A DNA stretch of 64,000 bases, taken from positions 1 through 64,000 of the forward strand of contig CALKPL010000020.1 in NCBI GenBank assembly GCA_937991645.1, written 5' to 3'. This document shows positions 26,090 through 33,659 of the stretch, one piece after another (the stretch's first letter is position 1; each line of letters starts with the position of its first letter). The notes below the pieces were generated by a model that made no database searches, was not told the origin of the DNA, and worked only from the letters and a program-made list of their open reading frames with translations. The position numbers were made by a program, and so were the translations under genes. Origin of the DNA: UMGS1783 sp900555065 (GTDB taxonomy: Bacteria; Bacillota; Clostridia; Oscillospirales; UMGS1783).

Positions 26090-26161
26090 GTGTGACATAT
26101 CACTGTATTTCATTAAGCACGTAAGGCGCGCGACAGCGGCCTGCCGGTGCGGGTAACCTGC

Positions 26162-26250
26162 TGGCGGAGAGGGTGGGACTCGAACCCACGTGGGCTTTCA
26201 CCCTAACGGTTTTCAAGACCGCCCCGTTATGACCGCTTCGGTACCTCTCC
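26162..26250 (-). tRNA. tRNA-Ser (TGA)
   Basis: On the minus strand the gene has the acceptor stem GGAGAGG / CCTCTCC with encoded CCA, the anticodon loop CTTGAAA (anticodon TGA), a long variable arm and the T loop GTTCGAGTC. It lies 73 bp upstream of tRNA-Ser(GCT), probably in one transcript. Confidence 0.95.
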
Positions 26251-27000
26251 CGGTAGTGTTTTTTCATTTTACCATGCGCTGCGGCGCTTGTCAATAACCT
26301 TTTCCATAGATTTTCAACTGCCGCAATATCTTTTCCCGCAATTTCACAACTTATACGGCGACAGGCGCTTTTCCGTGCGGCCGGCGGCTGTTTTCCATAT
26401 ATTTATATAGGTATAACGGCATGGGGATTGGCAGGGGAAAAAGAATATGATATAATAAACAAACCATACTGTAAAAGGGAAACACGGACAGGCTCCGTAC
26501 GCGGCGCGCGCCGGACATACCCTATGTTCGATGGCGGCAAAAGCAAGCGCGCACGCAAAGCTTAGCGACGGCGCGGCGCGTGGATAGAATATTTCGGTTT
26601 GTGTTCCTGTGAGATTTGAATTTTCACAGCCCGCAGGAAACTGGCGGCGCCTGCCGGCCGCGGAACAAGCATGGAGCGTTCCTTTTACAAATGAGAAGGA
26701 GCGAAACGGACTTTGCTCCAAAGGCCGCAGGCTTTGCTGAAAAAAGGCACATCGGCGCGCAGGCGCTCTTGATCATGCAAAAAACCGGCGCGAGCTTACA
26801 CGGCCTGTTTTCGACGCGGCAGGGACATATGTCTCCGCCAATGGAAAAGCCGCATGCACGCCAGCGCAGCGCTGCAAAGCGGTTGGCGGCTGGAACAAAG
26901 GCGCAAGCGCGACGGCGGCAGGCTTGTTTTTTCGCCAATGGAAAGCATAAGCCGGAGCACCGATCGCTTTGCTCCGACGCTTCTGCGGCGATAAAAAGGA
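26251..27000. other. Long intergenic region with diverged repeat modules
   Basis: The first part (26260-26640) is AT-rich with likely promoters. The second part (26700-26995) contains pieces similar to the modular repeat: AAGGCCGCAGGCTTTGC, and CGATCGCTTTGCTCCGACGC at its end. A frame of about 130 codons on each strand is not supported by a ribosome-binding site or by family resemblance. Confidence 0.5.
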
Positions 27001-27010
27001 GGTAACCACT

Positions 27011-27691
27011 ATGAAAGCGGAATTGACGCCCGATTTTAACGGCGAGCTTCGCAAGCACCTTGTCAAGGTGCCGGAATCCATATATTTATGCCGCGGTATG
27101 CGCATTTTCGGCAGGCGCGTTAAATCGATTATTTTCACGACCGACCTCGCCATTATCCGCAACAGCAATGCCGACGCGGTGCTGGCGGTATATCCGTTTA
27201 CGCCCCAGCCGGTCATCACACATTCGCTGATGCTTGCCGCGGACACGCCTGTGTTCTGCGGCGTAGGCGGCGGTACTACGACTGGCCAGCGGGTAGTCGA
27301 GCTGTCCAAACACGCCGAGTTCCAGGGCGCGATGGGCGTCGTGGTCAACTCGCCTACGGAAAACGAGACTATTCGCGCCATCAAACAGGCTATCGACATC
27401 CCCATTGTCGCCACCGTTGTAGATGAGAATACGGATATTGAGGCCAGGCTTGCCGCCGGCGTGTCCATCCTGAACGTGTCCGCCGCCGCGCGCACGCCGC
27501 AGGTGGTCGCCCATATCCGCGAACAGTATCCGGACGTGGCCATCCTCGCAACGGGCGGGCCGGACGATAAAAGCATCCGGGACACCATCGAAGCCGGCGC
27601 GAATTCCATTACCTGGACGCCGCCATCCGCGGCGAACCTGTTCAAGGGGCTCATGACAAAGTACCGCCAGGGCCTGCCGCGCGAAGACTGA
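27011..27691 (+). CDS. TIM-barrel protein of unknown function (commonly labelled 'hydrolase')
   Basis: The 226-residue protein has the repeated beta/alpha pattern and phosphate-binding glycine loops of a TIM barrel (PVFCGVGGGTTTGQR, ILATGGPDDKSIRDTIEAGA). Clostridia homologues are usually labelled 'hydrolase' without experimental support. The layout resembles indole-glycerol-phosphate synthase or thiamine-phosphate synthase folds. AGGAGG precedes the ATG at 27011. Its TGA overlaps the ATG of the next gene by one base, so the two are translationally linked. Confidence 0.85.
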   Translation: MKAELTPDFNGELRKHLVKVPESIYLCRGMRIFGRRVKSIIFTTDLAIIRNSNADAVLAVYPFTPQPVITHSLMLAADTPVFCGVGGGTTTGQRVVELSKHAEFQGAMGVVVNSPTENETIRAIKQAIDIPIVATVVDENTDIEARLAAGVSILNVSAAARTPQVVAHIREQYPDVAILATGGPDDKSIRDTIEAGANSITWTPPSAANLFKGLMTKYRQGLPRED

Positions 27692-28068
27692 TGAAACGGC
27701 TGCGGCGCATAAAGAGCGGCGATGTTCTCGTCGTACTCATAACCCTGCTGCTCGCGGCAGGGGCGTTTGCTCTGTTTCAATGGACGCGGCCCGCCGCGCG
27801 GACGGAGGCCGTCGTACTCTCCGACGGCGAAGTCATACGGCGGGCGCAGCTGCCGGCTGCCGCGCCGCTTACAATTGATATTCCCGATAAAGATATATCC
27901 GTCCGCATTGAGGAAAGCCGGGTCTGGGTCGAGCACTCGGACTGCCCGGACCAGATCTGCGTGCGCAGCGGCGAAATCAGCGCCGCAGGGCAGTCCGTCG
28001 TCTGCCTGCCGAACCGGGTCGTGGTGAAGATCACGGGCGTAGCGCAGCTCGACGCGGTCGTGGGCTAG
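27691..28068 (+). CDS. NusG domain II-containing protein
   Basis: The 125-residue protein has one N-terminal membrane helix (VLVVLITLLLAAGAFALF) and an extracytoplasmic beta domain of the NusG-II family, with the signature DCPDQICVRSGEIS ... VCLPNRVVVKI. In Bacillota it is found beside Gx transporter and ApbE/Rnf-type genes, suggesting a role in flavin or quinone-linked redox at the membrane. That role is inferred from context only. Confidence 0.9.
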   Translation: MKRLRRIKSGDVLVVLITLLLAAGAFALFQWTRPAARTEAVVLSDGEVIRRAQLPAAAPLTIDIPDKDISVRIEESRVWVEHSDCPDQICVRSGEISAAGQSVVCLPNRVVVKITGVAQLDAVVG

Positions 28069-28082
28069 GGGGGGGTGCAGCC

Positions 28083-28586
28083 ATGGTTCGGACGCTGGTG
28101 CGAAACGCCCTGCTCATCGCCCTGGGGCTCTGCCTTTCGCTTGTGGAACAGCTCGTGCCGCTGCCCGTGCCGCTGCCGGGCGTGCGGCTGGGGCTTGCGA
28201 ACGTGATCACTCTGTACCTGCTGCTACAGGACACGCCGGGCAGCGCCGCGCTGGTGCTCGCAGGACGCGTTCTGCTCGCCGCCCTGCTCTTCGGAGGCGT
28301 GACCTCCTTTTTCTACTCCGCAGCGGGCGGCCTGCTCGCATTCGCCGTGATGTTCCTTCTCAGGCGGGCATATCCCGCTCGCATATCCATTGCGGGAATG
28401 AGCATGGCGGGCGCCGCGGCGCATAATATCGGCCAGGTGTCCATGGCGGCCCTGCTGCTCCGAGACACGGCCGTGTTCGCATACCTGCCCGCGCTGCTGC
28501 TCTGCGCGCTCGTCACGGGCGCCGTCACGGGCGGCGCGGCCGCGCTCGTAATCCGCCGGTTTTCCGGCGGGCGCCGCGGCGTGTAG
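28083..28586 (+). CDS. Gx transporter family protein (heptaprenyl diphosphate synthase component I-like)
   Basis: The 167-residue protein is hydrophobic throughout, with about five membrane helices and the family pattern LPGVRLGLANVITLYLL and AAAHNIGQVSMAAL. The Gx family resembles S components of ECF transporters. Older annotations call it heptaprenyl diphosphate synthase subunit I, which is doubtful. It starts 15 bp after the NusG-II gene, and the three genes form one operon closed by a terminator. Confidence 0.9.
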   Translation: MVRTLVRNALLIALGLCLSLVEQLVPLPVPLPGVRLGLANVITLYLLLQDTPGSAALVLAGRVLLAALLFGGVTSFFYSAAGGLLAFAVMFLLRRAYPARISIAGMSMAGAAAHNIGQVSMAALLLRDTAVFAYLPALLLCALVTGAVTGGAAALVIRRFSGGRRGV

Positions 28587-28605
28587 CTTACACATATCCG
28601 GACGC

Positions 28606-28634
28606 AAAAAGCCGGCCCCCAGGGGCCGGCTTTT
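28606..28634 (+). terminator. Terminator of the Gx transporter operon
   Basis: AAAAGCCGGCCCC and GGGGCCGGCTTTT form a strong stem ending in T residues. It is symmetric enough to serve the convergent surface-protein gene too. Confidence 0.88.
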
Positions 28635-28661
28635 CAACGTTACAGCGCGTTTTTTTATCTG

Positions 28662-30239
28662 TCAGCGAGCCTTTGCCTTTTTCATGACCAGGGCCGTACC
28701 GGACAGGCCGACGCACGCAAGCGCAAGCAGGGTCCAAAGTACTGCCGCGGGCAGGTCGCCGGTCGCCGGGTTGACGGGGCCTTCCGGCTCGGCCGGAGCT
28801 TCGGGCTCAGGATCCACGGGGACGGCGGGTTTTGCAGCGAGCGTTGCATTTTCGCCGATCTCAACCGTGAATACCTGGACGTTGTCCTCGCTCCAGGCTA
28901 TTTCAATCGTAAAGCTCGCGCCGGTCGTCTCCACCAGCGTATAGAGCAGGAAGAAATTGTCGCCGTCCCTGATTTCGTCCCAGGCGACTTCGACGCCGCC
29001 CATACGCACGACGGAACCGGACGTGTCAAAGCCTTCCGGCGCGTTTATCTGTAAGCCGATCTGGTTGCCGGCTTCCACGATGACGTTGCCTTCCGGATCC
29101 CTGACCGCGTCATACCAGCCGATTTCACCGTCGAATACCACTGTATTGCCGCTGATTACGGGCGCGGTGCCGCCGGTCTTGTCCGGATCCCACTGAATGG
29201 TGCCCTGCGGTTTCACTATCTCGCCGTTCTCGTCCTGTTCCATACCGCCGGCCAGATATTCCTGCGGCACGCTCTCGGAGAATTTGCCGCCGCTGACCGT
29301 GACGGCCGCATCGGCGCCATATGCGCTGATGATGGATTCGCTGCCTTCCGCGACTTCAAACTCACCGCCCGAAATCTTGACCGAGCCGATATTTCCGCTC
29401 GTACCGTTCATGGTTCCGATCGCCGTTATGCCCGACGTGCGGAAAGTACCGCCCTCAATCGTCAGATCGCCTTTGTTCAGAACTTCATCGCCGCTCGTAT
29501 TGGCGTCGTTCTTCCCGTTCAAAACCACGGCGTAATCGGTGGTAACGTCAAACTCGCCGTCGGTAATGGTCGCTACGTTCCAGTTCAGGATCGCGGCCTG
29601 CGTGGTGTTGGAAAATGTGCCGCCGTGAATCGCCATCGTGCCGCCGTCGTCATTCTTTACGGTGTTGAGACCGCCGGAAAACTCGCCGCCCAGAATCTTC
29701 AGGGAGGGGTTCGGCGAATTGACGCCCTCGACATAGCCCGTCCTATGCGAGCCGCTGCCATAGTTCTGATAGCCGTTTTCAATCATGCTGGAATACGTGC
29801 TTTCGGAAACGACCTGCACGCCGTCGCCAATGATCATTGAACCATGATTCAAAAGCACGTACCATTCGCCGGTGCGTTCGTATTTGCCGCCGTTGAGCTC
29901 GGCCGTGCCGTTGTTAAAGACAGCGCCGCGGCCGTCCGCAGTGTTCTTTACGATACCGCTGCCCGTCACGGTAAGGGAAGCGCCCTGCTCTACGGTGATC
30001 GTATCGGTGCTCCCATTGTTGGTCAGAGTCTTGCCGTTCAGATTCAATATAACCGTTTTGCCGGCGGGAATTACGATGCTCTGGGTCAGACTTGCGCCCA
30101 GCGTAATCTCTCCTCCGTTTTCCACTGCGGCCAGAAGTTCTTCCTCCGTTGTGACCGGATCGGCCGCCAGAGCGCTGATTGGCGCGACAGCTATGAACAT
30201 GCACAGCGCCAGCAGGCTCGCCAGGATGCGTTTCTTCAT
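28662..30239 (-). CDS. Sortase-anchored beta-helix surface protein, expressed from an invertible promoter
   Basis: The 525-residue protein has a signal peptide (MKKRILASLLALCMFIAVAP ... LAA). A long region of parallel beta-helix-like repeats follows (GGKYERTGEW, GGEFSGGLNTVKNDDGG, GGTFSNTTQ, GGTFRTSG, GGEFEVAEGSE, GGKFSESVP). A Pro/Glu-rich spacer then leads to the wall signal NPATGD, a hydrophobic helix and the tail KKAKAR. Function may be adhesion or carbohydrate binding. AAGGAGG precedes the ATG. Its only strong promoter lies inside a DNA segment bounded by 22-bp inverted repeats, next to a serine recombinase gene, so expression should switch on and off. In this sequence the promoter points toward the gene (ON). 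Confidence 0.9.
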   Translation of the reverse strand: MKKRILASLLALCMFIAVAPISALAADPVTTEEELLAAVENGGEITLGASLTQSIVIPAGKTVILNLNGKTLTNNGSTDTITVEQGASLTVTGSGIVKNTADGRGAVFNNGTAELNGGKYERTGEWYVLLNHGSMIIGDGVQVVSESTYSSMIENGYQNYGSGSHRTGYVEGVNSPNPSLKILGGEFSGGLNTVKNDDGGTMAIHGGTFSNTTQAAILNWNVATITDGEFDVTTDYAVVLNGKNDANTSGDEVLNKGDLTIEGGTFRTSGITAIGTMNGTSGNIGSVKISGGEFEVAEGSESIISAYGADAAVTVSGGKFSESVPQEYLAGGMEQDENGEIVKPQGTIQWDPDKTGGTAPVISGNTVVFDGEIGWYDAVRDPEGNVIVEAGNQIGLQINAPEGFDTSGSVVRMGGVEVAWDEIRDGDNFFLLYTLVETTGASFTIEIAWSEDNVQVFTVEIGENATLAAKPAVPVDPEPEAPAEPEGPVNPATGDLPAAVLWTLLALACVGLSGTALVMKKAKAR

Positions 30240-30289
30240 TTAGTTGTCCTCCTTAATATAAAATGTCTGAGCGTACACGCAATGCCTTT

Positions 30290-30311
30290 TGCAAAGGTGT
30301 ACTTTTACAAA
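30290..30311 (+). repeat. Third, imperfect copy of the recombination site
   Basis: This 22-bp segment matches the left inverted repeat in 20 of 22 positions, in the same orientation and exactly 30 bp away. Confidence 0.7.
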
Positions 30312-30319
30312 AGCAGCAC

Positions 30320-30341
30320 TGCAAAGGCGTACTTTTGCAAA
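30320..30341 (+). repeat. Left inverted repeat of the invertible promoter (IRL)
   Basis: These 22 bp are the exact reverse complement of 30454-30475. The site reads GCAAAGGCGTACTTTTGCAA plus one base at each end, with TTTGCAAA-type arms around a short centre, as expected for a serine-recombinase crossover site. Confidence 0.9.
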
Positions 30342-30453
30342 CTTTCTCATATTTGGATACAGTTCCAATTATAACAGTGAAAAGTAGCATTTTCAAGTGA
30401 TTTTTCATGGAAAATTCACAATTTTGCGGCTTTGTTTCTGGAGGTATATTATT
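30342..30453. mobile_element. Invertible promoter segment (112 bp between the inverted repeats)
   Basis: The segment is bounded by perfect 22-bp inverted repeats and contains one strong promoter directed toward the surface-protein gene. Inversion would turn the promoter toward the 3' end of the recombinase gene, leaving the surface gene without it. A small serine recombinase is encoded 11 bp beyond the right repeat. The orientation seen here is ON. Confidence 0.85.
30368..30396 (-). promoter_or_regulatory. Promoter of the surface protein, inside the invertible segment
   Basis: On the minus strand TTGAAA (30391-30396) and TATAAT (30368-30373) are separated by 17 nt. The transcript would run through IRL and give a leader of about 120 nt before the start codon at 30239. 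Confidence 0.88.
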
Positions 30454-30475
30454 TTTGCAAAAGTACGCCTTTGCA
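30454..30475 (-). repeat. Right inverted repeat of the invertible promoter (IRR)
   Basis: This is the exact inverted copy of 30320-30341. It ends 10 bp before the 3' end of the recombinase gene. Confidence 0.9.
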
Positions 30476-30485
30476 AAACAGCCGA

Positions 30486-31091
30486 TTATGCCCCTTTTTC
30501 ATATTTTACCGCCTTTGCATAAAATGTTCCGACCGGCATTCCGTAGGCCTCCGCCGCCTGGCGAAGTGCTATTTTTTTACCTCTCCAGGCCTTGTGAACT
30601 GCAAAAAAGTTCTCCGGAAGCGGCCGCGGCGGCCTGCCGAATCTTACGCCCCTGGCTTTCGCCGCCGCGATTCCCTCGGCCTGCCGCTTGCGGATGTTTT
30701 CCCGTTCGCTATGCGCCACAAACGACAAAATCTGCAATACCAGGTCCGCAATAAACGTGCCCATCAGGTCTTTGCCGTTTCTGGTGTCCAGCAGCGGCAT
30801 ATCCAAAACGCAGATGTCCAAGCCCTTTTCCTGTGTCAGCAACCGCCACTGTTCCTGTATCTCCCTGTAATTTCGGCCCAGACGGTCGATGCTCTGTATG
30901 TACAGTAGATCGCCCGCCCGCAGCCGCTTTACCAGCCGTTTGCACCTGGGCCGTTCAAAATCCTTTCCGGACTGCTTGTCCATGTAAAGATTCCGTTCCG
31001 GCACGCCCTTCCCCCGCAGAGCGATGCGCTGCCTTTCCTCATTCTGGTCCATACTGGATACCCGGATATATCCGTAAACGATAAGAATCAC
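30486..31091 (-). CDS. Small serine recombinase (DNA invertase/resolvase family)
   Basis: The 201-residue protein has the resolvase/invertase catalytic domain: YGYIRVSSMDQNEERQ with the nucleophilic serine, DRLGRNYREI, and the FVAHSERENIRKRQAEGI region. A short C-terminal HTH follows (ALRQAAEAYGMPVGTFY). Size and layout match Pin/Hin-type invertases and Tn3-type resolvases. Because it abuts the inverted repeats around the surface-gene promoter, its likely job is to flip that segment. The start is GTG at 31091, with AAGGGG 7 nt upstream. A TATAAT at 31177-31182 on the minus strand may be its -10 box. No Fis-like enhancer site was recognised. Confidence 0.93.
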   Translation of the reverse strand: MILIVYGYIRVSSMDQNEERQRIALRGKGVPERNLYMDKQSGKDFERPRCKRLVKRLRAGDLLYIQSIDRLGRNYREIQEQWRLLTQEKGLDICVLDMPLLDTRNGKDLMGTFIADLVLQILSFVAHSERENIRKRQAEGIAAAKARGVRFGRPPRPLPENFFAVHKAWRGKKIALRQAAEAYGMPVGTFYAKAVKYEKGA

Positions 31092-32160
31092 TCCCTCTCC
31101 CCTTTTCCGGCTCCCTCACTCTAACGCGCTATACGTTGGCTCCCACTATTTTACATATTTGTCGGCGCTACAGCCTATTATAACGGAAATTAGGTTAAAG
31201 ATTGGAAGCATACAGGAGCGGCCAGTCCCGCGGCCATGGGGCGGCAAAGAGCAAAATTGGCCCGCGCTATGACTGATATTGAAACGTCCCGTATGATTTG
31301 TCATTGTGTTTTATATCCGGTTCTCACATATATTGAAAAAAAGCGCGAAGGCGGCGGAAATTTTTCCGCCGCTATTTTCGTCCGTCTATCAGGCACGCAG
31401 GGAAGATCAAACCGCACCGGGAAAAAAATACAGTGACAAAAGGCGCGGCGCACAGCGAAAATGGGGGAACAGGGTCTAGACGGTCCGGGCCCGGGGACCC
31501 GCGCCGGTTCGGCGCAAAGGCGCGCCCGTTGCGCAAAGGACGCGGCCGGCGCGGGCAGCAGCCTCTGGGGCGGGGTGCGGAAGGGTCCTGCGGACCGGCG
31601 CAGACCTGTGCGGGAGAAGGAAACCTGTTTGGGTCCCGGACCGCGGCGTGGAATGACGCAGAGCCGGTGCGAAACGCAAACCGGGGCAGGGGAGGCGCCG
31701 TACAAAATCTCCATACACGCGTAGGCGGGATACGGCGCGCCCTCCCCGCGCAAAAAGCAAAACGCCCGGCTATCCGCGAACCCGAAATCATAACGTTTTC
31801 CCACCGGAAATGAAACGATGCGGCAGGTATGGTCAAACCGATGAACGTATTGCACACCCGCGCCTTTGGCGCGCAGTTCCAGTGGACAAGAGCGGGCCGG
31901 ACAACCCGTTCTTTTCATGAAAAACCGACCTTATTTTACACAATTCCACAAACTGCCGCAATTGCGCATTGTCTTTCTGCTGTAAACAAAAGGGGGATGG
32001 ACATAAAATTCCAGATGATTCCATGAAATTACTGCTACATTGAAGTCATTGTGTATTTTTACCGAATGTCTGTATTTTTGTTCCATAATAACGGAATAAG
32101 TGTTATAATTGAAATATCGATTGAAGTGTATGATCGACGGCATAATACAGGTGACATAAT
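31092..32160. other. Intergenic region of about 1 kb without a supported gene
   Basis: The outer parts are AT-rich and contain the recombinase promoter and the XRE promoter region. The middle (31430-31830) is GC-rich with open frames on both strands whose translations are P/R/A-rich and lack ribosome-binding sites. A hairpin GCGGCGG / CCGCCGC lies near 31350-31372. Confidence 0.5.
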
Positions 32161-32505
32161 ATGGAACGATTTGAAAAGTTCAGATACACTTTACAAAATC
32201 TTCGGGAAAACCGGGATGTAAAGCAGGTCGAAGTTGCAAACGCAATCGGCATTGCGCCGTCCTCATATTCCAATTATGAACAGGGACTGCATATGCCGGA
32301 CTATACCGTGCTGATTAAACTGGCGGATTATTTTGACGTGACTTTGGATTATTTGCTTGACCGCACCGAAACCAAACTTAGCTGGAGCAAGCAGTCCAAG
32401 ATCATGGAACAATACGATCTGGACTTATTGGACGCGCTGAGTACCCGCGACAGAAATATACTGTTCTATATTGCAGGCCGCCTGCGTGACAACCCGAAAT
32501 CCTGA
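32161..32505 (+). CDS. XRE-family helix-turn-helix regulator
   Basis: The 114-residue protein has a Cro/C1-type HTH at residues about 8-65 (LQNLRENRDVKQVEVANAIG, SSYSNYEQGLHMPDYTVLIK, ADYFDVTLDYLLDRT). A C-terminal segment of about 45 residues may mediate dimerisation. The upstream 300 bp are AT-rich. Its target is unknown, and it lies 1.07 kb from the phase-variable locus. Confidence 0.88.
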   Translation: MERFEKFRYTLQNLRENRDVKQVEVANAIGIAPSSYSNYEQGLHMPDYTVLIKLADYFDVTLDYLLDRTETKLSWSKQSKIMEQYDLDLLDALSTRDRNILFYIAGRLRDNPKS

Positions 32506-32657
32506 CGCAGGCGGGGGAGAAACTCAGTGAAAAAGACGGCAAATGCGCCGGGATCCGGCGCCGCGGCCGCGCGGTGAAAATTCACAGCGTTCGGGCCTTG
32601 GGGGGCTGGCCCGCCCGCGCGGCCGCAAATTTGACCGGTCTTTTTTATATTTTATAG

Positions 32658-32689
32658 AAAGAGAATGGGGCATGTCCCATTCTCTTTTT
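32658..32689 (+). terminator. Terminator downstream of the XRE gene
   Basis: AGAGAATGGG and CCCATTCTCT pair around a short loop and are followed by TTTTT. It lies about 150 bp after the XRE stop. Confidence 0.8.
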
Positions 32690-32859
32690 CTACATGAACG
32701 ATACCGGCACGGGCTTTCGTTTTTTGCCTGAACCTGCAAACGCGCCGCTGATTGGGAAAATATAAAATAACCTGTGTTTCCGGCATGGAAGAGCAGCGGT
32801 TTGCGGGAACGTTGACGCCATGCTATGCGCGCTTTTACCCTGTTCCGCGGTCCACTAAA

Positions 32860-33005
32860 AGAGGAGGGGCGCGGCCGGGCTCTTTCAACATGGGCGTTAA
32901 CGGCGGCCGGCGCGCTCTTCCGCTTGGGCCCTGTCCGCTTCGCCGCCCTCCGATAAGAGGAGGGGCGCGGCCGGGCTCTTTCAACATGGGCGCGAACGGC
33001 GGCCG
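32860..33005. repeat. Direct repeat pair, 96-bp period
   Basis: A segment of about 50 bp beginning GAGGAGGGGCGCGGCCGGGC and containing CTCTTTCAACATGGGCG occurs at 32861 and again at 32957. The first part of this gap (32690-32860) holds nothing recognisable. Confidence 0.8.
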
Positions 33006-33011
33006 CATAGC

Positions 33012-33551
33012 TTATTTCGACGACGACCACTCCTCCGGGGTTATGGAAAAGCACAGGCTGTCCATCAGCCTGCCGTCATACATGCGATAAGAGGCGCGGA
33101 GCCGGCCCTCGTACACAAACCCGCACTTTTCCAGCACGCGGCGGGAGGCCTCGTTTTCCGGAAAACAGTAGGCGGACAGAATCGGCAGCTCCCAGTCTTC
33201 AAACGCGTGCCGGATCATACGGCGCGCGGCTTCGGTCGCGTAGCCCCTGCCCCAGAACGCGTTGTGAAACGCGTAGCCCAGCATCCGCGCGCCGACTTCA
33301 GAGCGTTTTTCGTCCGGGTGCAGCCCGGCCGTGCCGATCATTTTGCCGCCGTCGGCTTTGCTGCATACGGCATAGATATAGCCGCATTCACGGTAGCGTT
33401 TCAAAATCCGCCTGGATTCGCGCAGCGATACGTGCGGCCGCCAGCCGGCCATGGGCCCCACAAACCCGGTCTGCGCGTATTCGTACAGATCGGCCGCGTC
33501 CCGCGGCGACGGCGCGCGAAGCAACAGGCGTTCGGTTTCCAGCTCTATCAT
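33012..33551 (-). CDS. GNAT-family N-acetyltransferase (RimJ/RimL-like)
   Basis: The 179-residue protein has the family N terminus IELETERLLLRAPSPRDAAD, the acetyl-CoA loop FWGRGYATEAARRMIRHAF and the FPENEASRRVLEKCGFVYEG segment typical of RimJ/RimL-type N-terminal acetyltransferases. The ATG at 33551 has AAGGAGG 8 nt upstream; the upstream in-frame ATG at 33590 does not. Confidence 0.9.
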   Translation of the reverse strand: MIELETERLLLRAPSPRDAADLYEYAQTGFVGPMAGWRPHVSLRESRRILKRYRECGYIYAVCSKADGGKMIGTAGLHPDEKRSEVGARMLGYAFHNAFWGRGYATEAARRMIRHAFEDWELPILSAYCFPENEASRRVLEKCGFVYEGRLRASYRMYDGRLMDSLCFSITPEEWSSSK

Positions 33552-33659
33552 GAAATCCGCCTCCTTACATGCCAAAATGTATTGCGGCAATGCTTTTTTA
33601 GGCCGGCCGCGGTATGGAAACGGCGCGGAAGAGGCCTTCCTTTCGCGCCAATGCAGTGT

